The notes beneath the pieces are model-generated. The model saw only the letters and a program-made list of their open reading frames with translations, was not told where the DNA came from and did no database searches. A stretch of 64,000 nucleotides of DNA from Anastrepha obliqua (Eukaryota; Arthropoda; Insecta; Diptera; Tephritidae), in contig NC_072896.1 of the NCBI RefSeq assembly GCF_027943255.1, forward strand, positions 66,172,501 through 66,236,500, written 5' to 3'. A program made the position numbers and the translations under genes. Shown here piece by piece: positions 47,267 to 56,664 of the stretch. Position 1 is the stretch's first letter. Each line of letters begins with the position of its first letter.

Positions 47267-48781
47267 TTACGCTTTGTCCTCCACCTTATCCTGGACGCGG
47301 AACTGGATCCGCCCCAGATGTAGGTGAGGACGGCACCCGTACTTCGACTTAAGCACCTTGAGGGACCCAAGATCGATACCCAGTACCAGGTGGGAACCCG
47401 CCTCCGAAGTGGTAGCGGATTTCTGCCTGGTGCACGAGTATACTCTCCAGAGAGTCGTGTCAAGATCCTTATTCTGAACACGGATGCGTTTGAGGAGTTC
47501 TGCTGAATTACAGGAAGGACCTGGAATCCAGACACTCGCTCGTACCAGCCTTTCTTTGCTACTCTCAACAAGAATAAACTTGCTGTTTTCGCAGGCTGGA
47601 ATCTTTGCTATAGCTTTTTCTAGCCATTCTCGGGAAAAAGCATTGGAACAGTGCACCTTTACGATGCCGTCCACCACGCTTTTCCCCTCGAACGTCGGCG
47701 CGTCTTTCGACTCACCGATAGCTTTCCAAAGATAGCTGTCAAGATAGTCTTGTTGCCCTTTGGACAGTAGACCATCTTGTTTGTCGGTATGTATCTCCAC
47801 CGTCATTGCCTTTGCTGCCATTCTCGCGAATGATTCGCCAGACGTTGACGGAAGAGTGTCATTCGACATTTGAGGTCCCTTAGCCTCTGCCTTGTCAGGC
47901 AAAGGTTTGTCTGCCTTGGATTGGGTCGAGGATGCAGGCATTTCCGAATTCCGTCTCTCGACTTTCCTCTTCTTTGCCTTTCTCCTCTTCCCGGTAGTTG
48001 GCACAGACTCCGTTTCGTTTCCGGAAGAGCGCAGCGCTACAGAGGAGTCCTCTGTTCTGCCACGCTTTCCCGTTTCCGTTACAGGTGTCGAAGTTGACGG
48101 AGCTTGAGTCCTTGCCTTAGCTAGTGCTTCGGCTTGCCTCGCCTTCTGTCTTCTTCGTTTGATCTGCCTTGCGGTTAGACCAACACCTGCGTTCGAATCT
48201 CCAATAACTTCGGTCTTTTTACCGGTACTTACCTGATTCGCACCAGGTTTAACCGTTGTCAATGACTTACTCGGTACCAGAGATCCGTCTGAGTCTACTG
48301 AGAGATTGTCCGCCATCTCCACATCCTCCGCAACTTGTTCAGTTGCTTCCGATCGTTTCGACGGCGGTGTATCGCTCACACTCACTCGGCTCTCCATTGG
48401 CATAGCCAATGTGCCATGTTTCACCACTAGTAGTGCGCTTCCTCCGGAACCCTGGGTGTCAGTTCCGGTCATAGGGGAATGTGGGGTTCGGGCCTGCACA
48501 TCCGATGCCCGAGCCGTCGATTGCTCGACGGGAGGATTTCCCAAAAGTGGGTTACCTCGTGCAGAAATATCCTTGTTTAGCCTCCACATTAAATAAAAAG
48601 AAATGCATTTTATCCCTCCTGCCAGGTTGTCGGTACGGTACTCTCCACATAGTACTTGGGTGGCCACCAATTCCGCCGTTCCGCGGATGAGTAGATAGCC
48701 AATTCCTATATGAAGCTGCCCTCTTAGTTCGTGGTAGGTTAATCTCCATAGAATGGGGTTAACTCGCCACTTAAGCCTCAT
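47267..48781 (-). CDS. LOA-type ORF1 (DUF4780-like gag protein)
   Basis: An open frame to TAA at 47267, 14 bases before the ORF2 ATG. The N-terminal third is low-complexity and basic (KRRRQKARQAEALAKARTQA, GKRRKAKKRKVERR), as expected for RNA binding. The C-terminal domain (about the last 190 residues) with VEIHTDKQDGLL, KVHCSNAFSREWLEKAIAK, RASVWIPGPSC, LDTTLWRVYSCT and LVLGIDLGS fits the DUF4780 type found in insect non-LTR ORF1 proteins. The frame is open up to 48781; the true start is probably an internal ATG, for example the one opening MWRLNKDISARGN, since upstream codons look untranslated. It is 99 percent like the copy at 62490-63648, differing at about four residues. Confidence 0.8.
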   Translation of the reverse strand: MRLKWRVNPILWRLTYHELRGQLHIGIGYLLIRGTAELVATQVLCGEYRTDNLAGGIKCISFYLMWRLNKDISARGNPLLGNPPVEQSTARASDVQARTPHSPMTGTDTQGSGGSALLVVKHGTLAMPMESRVSVSDTPPSKRSEATEQVAEDVEMADNLSVDSDGSLVPSKSLTTVKPGANQVSTGKKTEVIGDSNAGVGLTARQIKRRRQKARQAEALAKARTQAPSTSTPVTETGKRGRTEDSSVALRSSGNETESVPTTGKRRKAKKRKVERRNSEMPASSTQSKADKPLPDKAEAKGPQMSNDTLPSTSGESFARMAAKAMTVEIHTDKQDGLLSKGQQDYLDSYLWKAIGESKDAPTFEGKSVVDGIVKVHCSNAFSREWLEKAIAKIPACENSKFILVESSKERLVRASVWIPGPSCNSAELLKRIRVQNKDLDTTLWRVYSCTRQKSATTSEAGSHLVLGIDLGSLKVLKSKYGCRPHLHLGRIQFRVQDKVEDKA

Positions 48782-49152
48782 CCCCGCGGCAAGGAGACCG
48801 ACATGATAAGGGTGGATGCATTTGCTTCTCTACAGTAACGTGTGGATTTTCTGAGCCCCAAATCCGACAGTTTTGCTTATTGACGTAGCCACCGATGTGA
48901 AAATAAGCTTCATCAGAAAAGATGAGTTTTCGGTAAAAATGCTCATCTTCGGTCAAACGATTTTCTGCCCATTGAGCGAACCGAAAACGCATTGGATGGT
49001 CATTAGGCTTCAGTTCTTGCACCAGTTGAACTCCCATTTCGTAAATGTCAAACCTTTAAGTAAATTATGAACACATTTGACATTTCATTTGTATTACCAT
49101 TCTCAAAAAAGTAGGTGGTTCAAAAAGCAAACGCTATATGGCCCACCCTGTA
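48779..49152 (-). pseudogene. DD41D-like mariner end, cut by the LOA element
   Basis: From the right end, the minus strand starts near 49152 with CAGGGTGGGCCATATAGCGT, a terminal repeat of another mariner group. It then reads GVQLVQELKPNDHPMRFRFA and LIFSDEAYFHIGGYVNKQNC, the middle of a DD41D-like transposase with the first catalytic Asp in FSDEAYF. The frame stops where the LOA element begins. No continuation is visible on the far side of LOA near 43430. The helix-turn-helix part is also missing. Confidence 0.7.
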
Positions 49153-50060
49153 CTTAGTGTCATACGACAGGTGTAATTAATAAAGGAGGTAAACAAAAAA
49201 AATCAAAGCAAGGTTTCAGACACTTTAAATTTTCACTTTGGCGATCTAAAAGTAAATAAGCAATATAACTGCTCACTCCAAAGGTTTCTACAAATTTTGG
49301 TTAAAAAGTTGGAAATTTTGATGAGAGTTTTAAGAGTTTTTCTGAATTTCGTACAAAGTTTGGAGCTTTAATTCATATGGCTTTTGCCAATGATTGAACT
49401 ATGTTTTTATCGAAATTGAGTTAAAATTAAATTTAAATAATTAAATATATATTGAAATGTTTAGTCAGTAGCGGTGTATGTATTAATGGTTGTATGCGAT
49501 GGGTGTGTGCAACGATGATTAACTCCTGTGTTTTAGAGCAAAACTTATATTCCACTATTTATAGATATATTTGTGAAAATTTGTTCATTGCATTGTAATA
49601 TATTATGTTTGTTCTCTCTAATTGATCTGATATTCAATGCATTCAATTTCAAATATTATTTTCCAGCCATAAATTGGCTTTTGATTTGAACAAATAACGA
49701 CATAAAAAGAAATACATAGATAAGTAATAAAAAGGAAATTGAAAAATTCAATGCATTTCTTACGAAACTTAAATATTCATAGAGATATGTACAAATAGTG
49801 AGGTATACATGTATATTTGAGTGAATGCTCCTATGATGAGTTGCAATGTTAAAATAAAAGCAAACAACTCAACATGCTCGTGCAGCCAAGTCGTTTGCTT
49901 ACGTATTAGTATGTATGTGTATGTCTGTTTTTTATGTGATTGAAGATTTGCATAGACGGTAGATAGAAGCCGACAGTTTGAAGAAATCCAATCAATTCAA
50001 ATTTGATTTAACCTTTTTAATTCTTACATCACACCCACAGAACAATGCGTGCGTTGATAA
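49153..50060. other. AT-rich spacer, no recognised gene
   Basis: About 0.9 kb without motif-bearing frames. A few ATGTATGTGTATGT runs near 49911. Confidence 0.5.
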
Positions 50061-51207
50061 AGGTTGGCAAAAAAGTCTTGCGGTATTCCCGCAAGCTTGT
50101 CTTTGCAAGCGCGTAGTTCTAGTTATATTCGTCGCATCGGTTCACGCTAGAGCTTTTTGGAAAGCTCTTTTCACGTGCTAACACGTGTTTGATTAATTGT
50201 TGTTTGCTTTTAGTCGTTCGTGAGTTATAGCGTCGCAAACATGGAGCAAAATAAAGAGAAAATACGGCATATTTTAAAGTACTACTACGATAAAGGCAAA
50301 AATGTATCTCATGCTGCCAATAAAATTTGTGCAGTTTATGGACCCGATACAGTTTTCATTTCCACCGCACAACGACGGTTTCAACGTTTTCGTTCTGGTG
50401 CAGAGGTGATCGAAGATGCGCCACGGTCCGGAAGGCCTGTCGTCAAAAATTGCGATAAAATCGCTGAATTGATCGAAAGAGACCGGCATAGTATGTAGCA
50501 GCCGTAGCATCGGCCAAAAGCTGGGCATGAGCCATCAAACCGTTATAAACCATTTGAAGAAGCTTGGATTTAAAAAGAAGCTCGATGTATGGGTGCCACA
50601 CGACTTGACGCAAAAAAACATTTTTGCCCGTATGGATGCATGCGAATCACTTCTGAATCGCAACACAATCGACCCGTTTTTGAAGCGGATGGTGACTGGC
50701 GATGAAAAGTGGGTCACTTACGACAACGTGAAGCGCAAACGGTCGTGGTCGAAAAGCGGTGAAGCTGCCCAGACGGTGGCCAAGCCTGGATTGACGGCCA
50801 GGAAGGTTCTTCTGTGTGTTTGGTGGGATTGGCAGGGAATCATCCACTATGAGCTGCTCCCCTATGGCCAAACGCTCAATTCGGACCTGTACTGCCAACA
50901 ACTGGACCGCTTGAATGCAGCACTCATGCAGAAGAGGCCATCTTTGATCAACAGAGACCGAATTGTCTTCCATCAGGACAACGCCAGGGCACACACATCT
51001 TTGGTGACGCGCCAGAAGCTCCGGGAGCTCGGATGGGAGGTTCTTTTGCATCCACCGTATAGTCCGGATCTCGCACCAAGTGATTACCACCTATTTCTGT
51101 CCATGGCGAACGAGCTTGATAGTTGGAAGTTGTCCACAAGAGAGTCCTGTGAAAATTGGCTCTCCGAGTTTTTTGACAATAGGGAAGCGAGCTTCTATAA
51201 GAGGGGC
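50061..51207 (+). mobile_element. mariner family 1, copy 3, right end lost
   Basis: Left inverted repeat AGGTTGGCAAAAAAGTCTTG at 50061 follows TAA. The leader has the AGAGCTTTTTGGAAAGCTCT and CACGTGCTAACACGTG hairpins at about 50149-50190. Homology to copies 1 and 2 ends at 51207, about 130 bases before the right end would be reached. From 51208 the sequence is the end of a Transib gene. Confidence 0.93.
50241..51207 (+). pseudogene. mariner family 1 transposase, copy 3, frameshifted and truncated
   Basis: Native ATG at 50241 (MEQNKEK) is present; the GTG at 50220 would only add seven residues. A 4-base insertion within the phrase CATAGTATGTAGCAG near 50490-50500 shifts the frame after RDRHS, where copies 1 and 2 read RHSSS or RHSSC. 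The frame then continues with SHQTVINHLKKLGF, WVPHDL, VTGDEKW, HQDNARAH and SPDLAPSDYHLF, the three Asp of the DD34D triad. After SFYKRGT it runs into unrelated Transib sequence. The conserved HQDNARPH is HQDNARAH here. The lesions differ from those in copies 1 and 2. Confidence 0.92.
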
Positions 51208-51984
51208 ACGAAAAAAAAACTTCGAAAACTTTTTTTGGTATGTCTTTCTTTTTATTTTTGTTTTGTCGTTCTTTTAAGAAGATAGTGCACAAAAATGGGT
51301 CCGAAGTATCTAAGGCTCTGTTAAAAACATCTGTCATATTATCCAGCCGACTGCATTTTCTTGCATGCCCCCTTCTATCGCTCTTATAAAACTTATTTCG
51401 GGATTCGCATGCTTGTTCCCCAAGACAGCCAACAGGAACCAAGGAGTTTTTTATTATTTGATGACCATGTACTAGTACCTTGTGAACAGTAAGAGACATA
51501 GGATACCAAGGATAATTATAATGGTACAGTGCAAAAACCTATCCACAAAAGGTTTCAAACTTGCTTGAGCTAATTTCATGCTCACAGGAAATGCTCACTA
51601 AAATTATATAGAAGTTTTTCAGTAATTGTTCTTCAACATTTAAAATTGAGGCTAATAAGGCTGCGTCAGAAAATGCCCTCCTTGCTGTGTTGCCATCATT
51701 GGAGTTTCCGCTGCCGTTTGGAATAGGCTTGTCCACATTGAGACCCATTTCCTTTAAAAGTGTCCTTTGTATTAATTCATTTCGAGCTATTAATAGAGGT
51801 TTATCGCAATCTTTAACGTGCCATTTTTTCATCTCGACTCTATATGAAAGTTTCAACACAAACTCGAAAAAGCGGGTCCAAGCATGCAAAGGGCTGATTC
51901 CATATTGAAGGGCATGTGTTTTGGCGTTGAAAACTTCTGAATTAATATCTTCAATATTAAGTAATTGTGTTGGCTTTGCTCCGC
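51208..51984 (-). pseudogene. Outer Transib transposase, C-terminal part
   Basis: The frame resumes after the inner element with CGAKPTQLLNIEDINSEVF, then SPLHAWTRFFEFVLKLSYRV, GSGNSNDGNTARRAFSDAAL, FYIILVSISCEHEI and KFETFCG. An in-frame TAG at 51539-51541 follows, and the same frame continues with YPMSLTVHKVLVHGHQIIK, LGEQACESRNKFYKSDRR, HARKCSRLDNMTDVFNRAL and FLKERQNKNKKK. The NDGNTARR and GE..CESRNK..K motifs are Transib hallmarks; the Glu of the latter is the likely counterpart of the RAG1 catalytic Glu (E962), which is an inference from motif similarity. The last few residues and terminal repeat are missing at the mariner junction. Confidence 0.87.
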
Positions 51985-51989
51985 AGATG
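51985..51989. repeat. Left target-site duplication of the inner Transib
   Basis: AGATG immediately before CACAGTGTG. The identical AGATG follows the right end at 53858-53862. Confidence 0.92.
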
Positions 51990-53857
51990 CACAGTGTGAT
52001 TTTTTTCACTTTTAGGATGCCAAAATTAATAACAGCCAAACCAATTCAGCAATTCATTTCAAATTTTGCAGTGTGGTTGCAGATACCTAAATCTGATTTG
52101 AGAATAAAAATGGGCGTGATACGCCCACTTTTTCTCCTCGCCCACATATAAGGTAAAATTTCACATAATCATATTTTCTACTTTAAAAGCATTTTCCAGT
52201 GCCAATTTAAATACAAATTGTTTAGATTTCTTAACTTTAGCTTAGAGGCTTATGACTAATATTTAAAAGATTTCATTCAGCCCCTGGATACCTTTTTATA
52301 CTACATTACACTGCTCAATGAAGGAGATAATCACAAATTGTTTCAATGATAAATATGTCACTAATCTTTATTTTATTAATAGTAAGCCAATAAACAGTTT
52401 CTAAAGATTAAACATAAATAAAAAAAAATAATAAAACATAAACACTTATTCGAAAGCAATTATTCATAATACTTCTTCCTGGGCCAGCAATGCAATTACA
52501 TCTTGAGGCAAAGTCCCGCGCTTGGTTTTCGATAGCTTACGTAAGCTGCTGCAGAACTTCTTTTTGTGCGTTACACAACCTTTTTATACTATGATCAATA
52601 AGCGCTTGCAACTCAATTTCGGCATACATACGTTTCGGTTACTGTGATTTTTTCTGTGTAACATAAAGCTTTGGACTTTTTTATGCAGTTATACGACGGA
52701 TATAATTTGGGATTTATTTCTGCTGTATGCTGTCTATGCATATTATAGTCATGTGTTGAATCATTTGCATCTATTATCAGCGCAAGTGCTTGGTCTGGCG
52801 ATAAACTTTTGTTGCGCTCTGTCGAAAGTCGAGATTTTTTCAACACAGAACCTCTTGACGGTGAAGACAAACACAGCTCTTTAAATAATATTGCGTAATT
52901 TCTCTTACCGTTTGATCTAAGTCCCATTTCTGCCGCCATTAACACTTGTTCGCTATTTGATACTGCTAAAAGACTCTTTGCTTTTCTTTTCTTTGTGCGA
53001 AGAGAAGAATCGGAACACACTACATTGGATCTAATAGAGGATGAAGTTGATGGCCCAACATCAAGACGGTATTTTCCAAAGTCTTCACTCTTGGAAAACC
53101 AACTATAATTACGGGCTAGAACACGGGCCTTAACTCGGCAAGACCCCTCCCACTTTGAAGAAAATTGGTAACACAGTTTTTTTATACGCTCTCCTAGCTT
53201 TTTAGTATCCACGTCTCTTCCGATCACCGCAAAAATTTTCTCTAACACCGCATCACGACGCGTTTCTTTTGAGCTCGTCAGCCAAATTTCAAAAAGTTCT
53301 TTCCGAGGAATCGCCATGAAAACTTCTTTTAAAGCTGTGGTAGCAAATTGTAGCAAAATTTTATTCCAGTATCTCAAACACAGAATCCTAAAGGTCGTTT
53401 CGCTATTAAAGAATGGACGGAACTCGATGGACCAATATAAGTTTTTCTCAGTAAAATATCAAAAATAATATTAAGCTATGGCTGTTTTAGTGATATTTTA
53501 CTGAGCGGATTTGTATCGATAGTAAAAACTTTATAATCCTCTTACTTACCCCTGAAGTACAAAATTGTTGAAATTTAATCAGCAAATACTCAATTTTATG
53601 AAATTGATACTTATTCGTATTATATCTTTTGACAAACTGCACAGCGATGTTCGGATAATAAATAAAAATTATTCAATTGACGCACCGGCTTGTGTTTGTA
53701 AACGGTTATCTTTCTTAAAACTATTGTTTTGATAAATTTTGAGTACACTGTCGTAAAATTTGGTCATTTTTACACAACATACCGAAAGAAAATCATTTTC
53801 GCAGAACTTTTTTTTTTTTAATTTTGGCATCCTAAAACGATAAAAAGTCACAGTGTG
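51990..53857 (-). mobile_element. Transib deletion derivative (inner), with both ends and target duplication
   Basis: A 1868-bp element inserted in the outer Transib. Termini are CACAGTGTGATTTTTT at 51990 and, reversed from 53857, CACACTGTGACTTTTT. The inverted repeats match at 34 of the first 40 positions, with an identical inner part TTTTAGGATGCCAAAATTAA. A 5-bp duplication, AGATG, flanks it on both sides, the length typical of Transib and of RAG-mediated transposition. Removing the element with one AGATG restores an uninterrupted frame in the outer transposase across CPICGA. The left terminal heptamer is identical to the V(D)J signal heptamer CACAGTG. Confidence 0.93.
52464..53317 (-). pseudogene. 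Inner Transib transposase without catalytic core
   Basis: From ATG at 53317 (MAIPRKELFEIWLTSSKETR) the N-terminal domain is well kept: GRDVDTKKLGERIKKL, YQFSSKWEGSCRVKAR, KKRKAKSLL, SPDQALALIIDAND, LYPSYNCIKKSKALCY and ITVTET. A 4-base duplication (GTAT, near 52625) then shifts the frame, after which AEIELQALIDHSIKRLCNAQ and KEVLQQLT follow. At about 52540 the sequence jumps to the C-terminal tail LSKTKRGTLPQDVIALLAQE, ending EVL and TGA at 52464. The whole DDE core is gone. The junction coincides with a 14-base perfect palindrome, AGCTTACGTAAGCT (52534-52547). N-terminal sequence differs from the outer Transib, so two families are present. Confidence 0.87.
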
Positions 53858-53862
53858 AGATG
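53858..53862. repeat. Right target-site duplication of the inner Transib
   Basis: AGATG directly after the right terminus, matching 51985-51989. On the coding strand it is CATCT, part of the codons for the PIC of CPICGA. Confidence 0.92.
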
Positions 53863-55026
53863 GGGCAAGACTGGCATGAGTTGCATCCCGACAATATATG
53901 TAAAACTTTCCCATCAATTAGGGTCATTTGTCCTAAATATTCCACAAATATCTTTTTACCATTATACCCGTACATATATGATTCCAGATTTCGAATCTGA
54001 GTATCCAAGTACTCTTTTTCTGTTAGAATGAGAGCATGACTTTCCTTGATGAATTCAATCTTCAATGGCCGACAAAACCGAACTGAATGGGGTGCTTTAT
54101 TGACCCAAATAATTTGATCGCTCTCATTAATTAGTTTTAAAGGAATAATTGTTGTTACGAACAATGAATAATCAAACACATTACCATGGTCTTGAAAACG
54201 CTGCTTATACATACTGTGCCCGGTCGAACCATCATATCCATAACTGAAAATAAACTTGCAATGTGTCACGTTTGCGGGTAGTTGTATGGTCCAAAAGTTG
54301 TTGTAAAGGAACTTGTGGCTTATCTTCAAAATATTGAATGCCGTCTGGTCTTAGCTTTAATTTGGAACTAGACAAATCCATATAGGGCGGATATATATCA
54401 TAACCATGTATTTTTGCATTTTGTTTTATATTATTATATTGCTCTTTTGTAAATCCGTTTTCTAACAAAAATGCTACAGCACTGTCAGCTGACATTTGTT
54501 GGGGCTCAGACGAAAGAAGTTTCCTTTTCATTTTACAAATATCTTTGTTTTTGAAGTAGCTTTTAAAACAGCAACCATATCTTTCTCTTCTGATTTTTTA
54601 GCTGAAACTGTAGCAGCATGTAAAAGCAAGGACAACGAGTTTTCGTGTTCTTGCGAAAGTTCTTTTGCAAACTTCCGTTTTAGTCGGGAGCTAGCATTCT
54701 CGTAGTCCACTTTTGGACGACCATCTTTATTTTCGGATACACGACTAATTTCGGTGTTGATTACTAGGCTTTTATCAAGCCATTCTGAATGTTTTTCTTC
54801 TAAATCTTGACATAACTCGATGGCAATGGGGCCAGTGTTTTTCAAAATATTTGACAAAAGCTCGTACTTTTTTATTAATTTGGGCTACCTTAGATTCATT
54901 CAGACTTTCACCAATTTTTTTTAATATATGCTGCTTAACTGTGACCTCTGCCCGATTATTTTTGATATAAATATCTAGCAGCTCTACATTTCCGAACGTA
55001 TATCTCTCTGTAAAAGGCGATTTCAT
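53863..55026 (-). pseudogene. Outer Transib transposase, N-terminal and central part
   Basis: From ATG at 55026 (MKSPFTERYTFGNVELLDIY) the N-terminal region has WPHCHRV and KHSEWLDKS and a K/R-rich block. It then reads SADSAVAFLLENGFTKEQY, YDIYPPYMDL, VPLQQLLDHTTTR, SYGYDGSTGHSMYKQ and APHSVRFCRPLKIEFIKES. It ends with LIDGKVLHILSG and CQSCPI, where the inner element begins. These phrases match the Transib transposase core. The Asp in YDGSTGHS is the likely first catalytic residue (inference). Frameshifts lie near 54790, 54530 and 54260, so the gene is dead independently of the insertion. Confidence 0.87.
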
Positions 55027-55420
55027 CAAAAAGGGGCAAATTTGTGCAAACAAAGTTAGTTACATATTATTGTGGACGTTTTAGTAAGTAACTCTACATT
55101 TAAAACTCTGTGCACTTCTGTGCGCCTTGGAAGTTCTATTATACGAAACGCACCTATACTTATTAAGACTAATTTAAATAAGACATATGAATAAAACACG
55201 ATATACAAAATCTAAACCACACAAAATTGAAAAAAAGCGAACACGATAATCAGCTGACTTTGAAGGCGTACCGTTCAATCAGTGTGACCGTAAAAAATTT
55301 TAACGAATAATTTCTCAAATAATTAGGGTATGGTAAAAACAAAAATAAAGCTTATTTTAAAATACAGGTTACGTTTTTTTTTAATATAATATGCCAAAAA
55401 AACGCCAAAACCCCATAGTG

Positions 55421-55865
55421 CTGTGGTGAGTTTTTCGAAACTCTATAATACTTCTAAGCTATTCGAATGCATATTTAAGGACAAAATTTATTTCTCCGTT
55501 AAAAGTTTAATCTGTCCTAATCAACATGGTTTTGTCACGGGGCGTTCTATAGTTTCTAACCTTACAGTTTTTAGTGAATACTTTATCTCACCAAAGCTTT
55601 CGATTAAGTCTCTGATAAGATACTTAATCTTAAACTAGATTGCCTCACTCAATTTTTTTACAATGGCTTAATGGCATGTTAGGAATAGGTGGTGGGTTGT
55701 CCCTTTTAATGGAGTATTTTCCAAATCCTTTCGCACAATGTCTGGGGGCAGTATTCCCCAGGGCAGTATTCCAGGTCCGCTTTTCGTATTCTTCGTTAAT
55801 GACATTAGCTCTGGTTTCTCAAATGCTAAGTTTCTGAGCTTCTCCTCCAATTTATGGTGTTCGTC
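55421..55865 (+). pseudogene. Jockey/CR1-type reverse transcriptase fragment
   Basis: Reads SKLYNTSKLFECIFKDKIYF, then CPNQHGFVTGRSIVSNLTVF; after a frameshift comes GGSIPQGSIPGPLFVFFVND and ISSGFSNAKFLSF. NQHGF..GRS...NL and IPQGS.PGPLF...NDI are central reverse transcriptase blocks of the Jockey superfamily. The intervening block with the first catalytic Asp is degraded, and where YADD is expected the sequence is SSNL. The left end begins at the outer Transib terminus and the right end abuts a DD41D mariner. Confidence 0.75.
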
Positions 55866-55873
55866 TTTGTAAC

Positions 55874-56575
55874 GGGTGATTTTTTAGCTATTATCTCTTT
55901 AAACAGTTGGTTTAAAACAGCTGACGCACGTTTCGTGTGCTTTTTTTCACTTTCAAACATTTTCAGTTTGGTCTATAATTTAACCATGAATCGTCCTACA
56001 AACGAACAACGCTTGCAAATCATTGAAGTTTATTATAAAATTGCGTCTTCTGTTAAGAAAGTTTAAAGTCGAAAAATTGTGTTCAGCGACGAAGTTCATT
56101 TTTGGATCAATGAGTATGTAAATAAGCAGAATTGGAGTGAAGATCAGCCCGAAGAATTGCAAGAGCTAACAATGTATCCAGAAAAGGTCACAGTTTGGTG
56201 CGGTCTATGAGCTGGAGGTATCATTGGATCGTACTTCTTCAAAGATGCTGCGAATCGTGACGTAATTGTTAATGATGAGCGCTACCGTGAAATGATGTCC
56301 AACTTTTTTTTGCCCAAAATGCAAGAGCTTGACTTGTGGTTTCAGCAAGATGGTGCCACATGCCGCACACCACGCGTAACAATGGACTTGTTGAGAGGCG
56401 AGTTCGGTGAACATTTTATTTCACGTTCGGGACCTATCAATTGGCCACCCAGATCGTGCGATATAACGCCTTTAGATTATTTTTTGTGGGGCTATGTTAA
56501 AGCTCATGTCTATTCAGACAAGCCTGCTTCAATTAACGCATTGGAAGACGGTAGCGAACGAACACTATGACGTTG
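55874..56575 (+). mobile_element. DD41D (rosa-type) mariner, internally deleted, right end lost
   Basis: The left terminal repeat GGGTGATTTTTTAGCTATTAT starts at 55874 and matches the end of the copy at 15686-16959. The middle third of the gene is missing, and the right terminal repeat is not found after 56575. Confidence 0.85.
55986..56570 (+). pseudogene. DD41D mariner transposase, deleted
   Basis: ATG at 55986 opens MNRPTNEQRLQIIEVYYK, close to the 16.8-kb copy, and stops after SSVKKV. A deletion of roughly 130 codons joins this to KIVFSDEVHFWINEYVNKQN with the first catalytic Asp. A TGA interrupts VWCGL.AGGIIG at about 56208. It then continues FQQDGATCRTP and CDITPLDYFLWGYVKAHVYS with the second and third Asp, 41 residues apart. 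The tail is lost. It retains NFFLPK before MQELDL, absent in the 16-kb copy, so the two copies lost different parts. Confidence 0.87.
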
Positions 56576-56664
56576 ACTCATGTGAGTAGAAAAATAGTGA
56601 CCCAAAATTCGGTTTCAGTTCTTTTGAAGTGAATTAATTATGTTATGTTAAAGAAAAAGACAGG

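Larger units (their letters stand above)
43432..48785 (-). mobile_element. LOA-type non-LTR retrotransposon, nearly full length
   Basis: About 5.35 kb with two overlapping-style frames in the order gag-like ORF1, endonuclease, reverse transcriptase, RNase H and a C-terminal zinc knuckle. The 3' end carries a tail of repeated TTCAAA and TTGAAT units (43437-43465), and a 3' untranslated region lies at 43466-43645. The 5' end abuts a mariner fragment at about 48779. Presence of RNase H together with an apurinic-type endonuclease points to the LOA or I group. A second copy, in the opposite orientation, starts at 62490. Confidence 0.85.
51208..55420 (-). mobile_element. Transib transposon (outer), interrupted and degraded
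   Basis: A Transib, the transposon group related to the RAG1 recombinase. The 5' terminus read from 55420 on the minus strand is CACTATGGGGTTTTGG; CACTATGG is the known Transib terminal motif. Its transposase gene runs leftward, is split by a second Transib at 51990-53857, and ends near 51208 where mariner copy 3 begins. The 3' terminal repeat is therefore lost. Without the insertion the element is about 2.3 kb, within the usual Transib range. Confidence 0.85.

Noticed and set aside
47245..48781. Several alternative frames on both strands within LOA ORF1
   Set aside because: They are shadows of ORF1: the same set appears in the second copy in mirrored orientation, while only ORF1 shows domain motifs.
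55270..55300. A CAGTGTGACC phrase as the outer Transib end
   Set aside because: The orientation is wrong for a terminus on this side, and the CACTATGG motif at 55413-55420 fits the known Transib end better.
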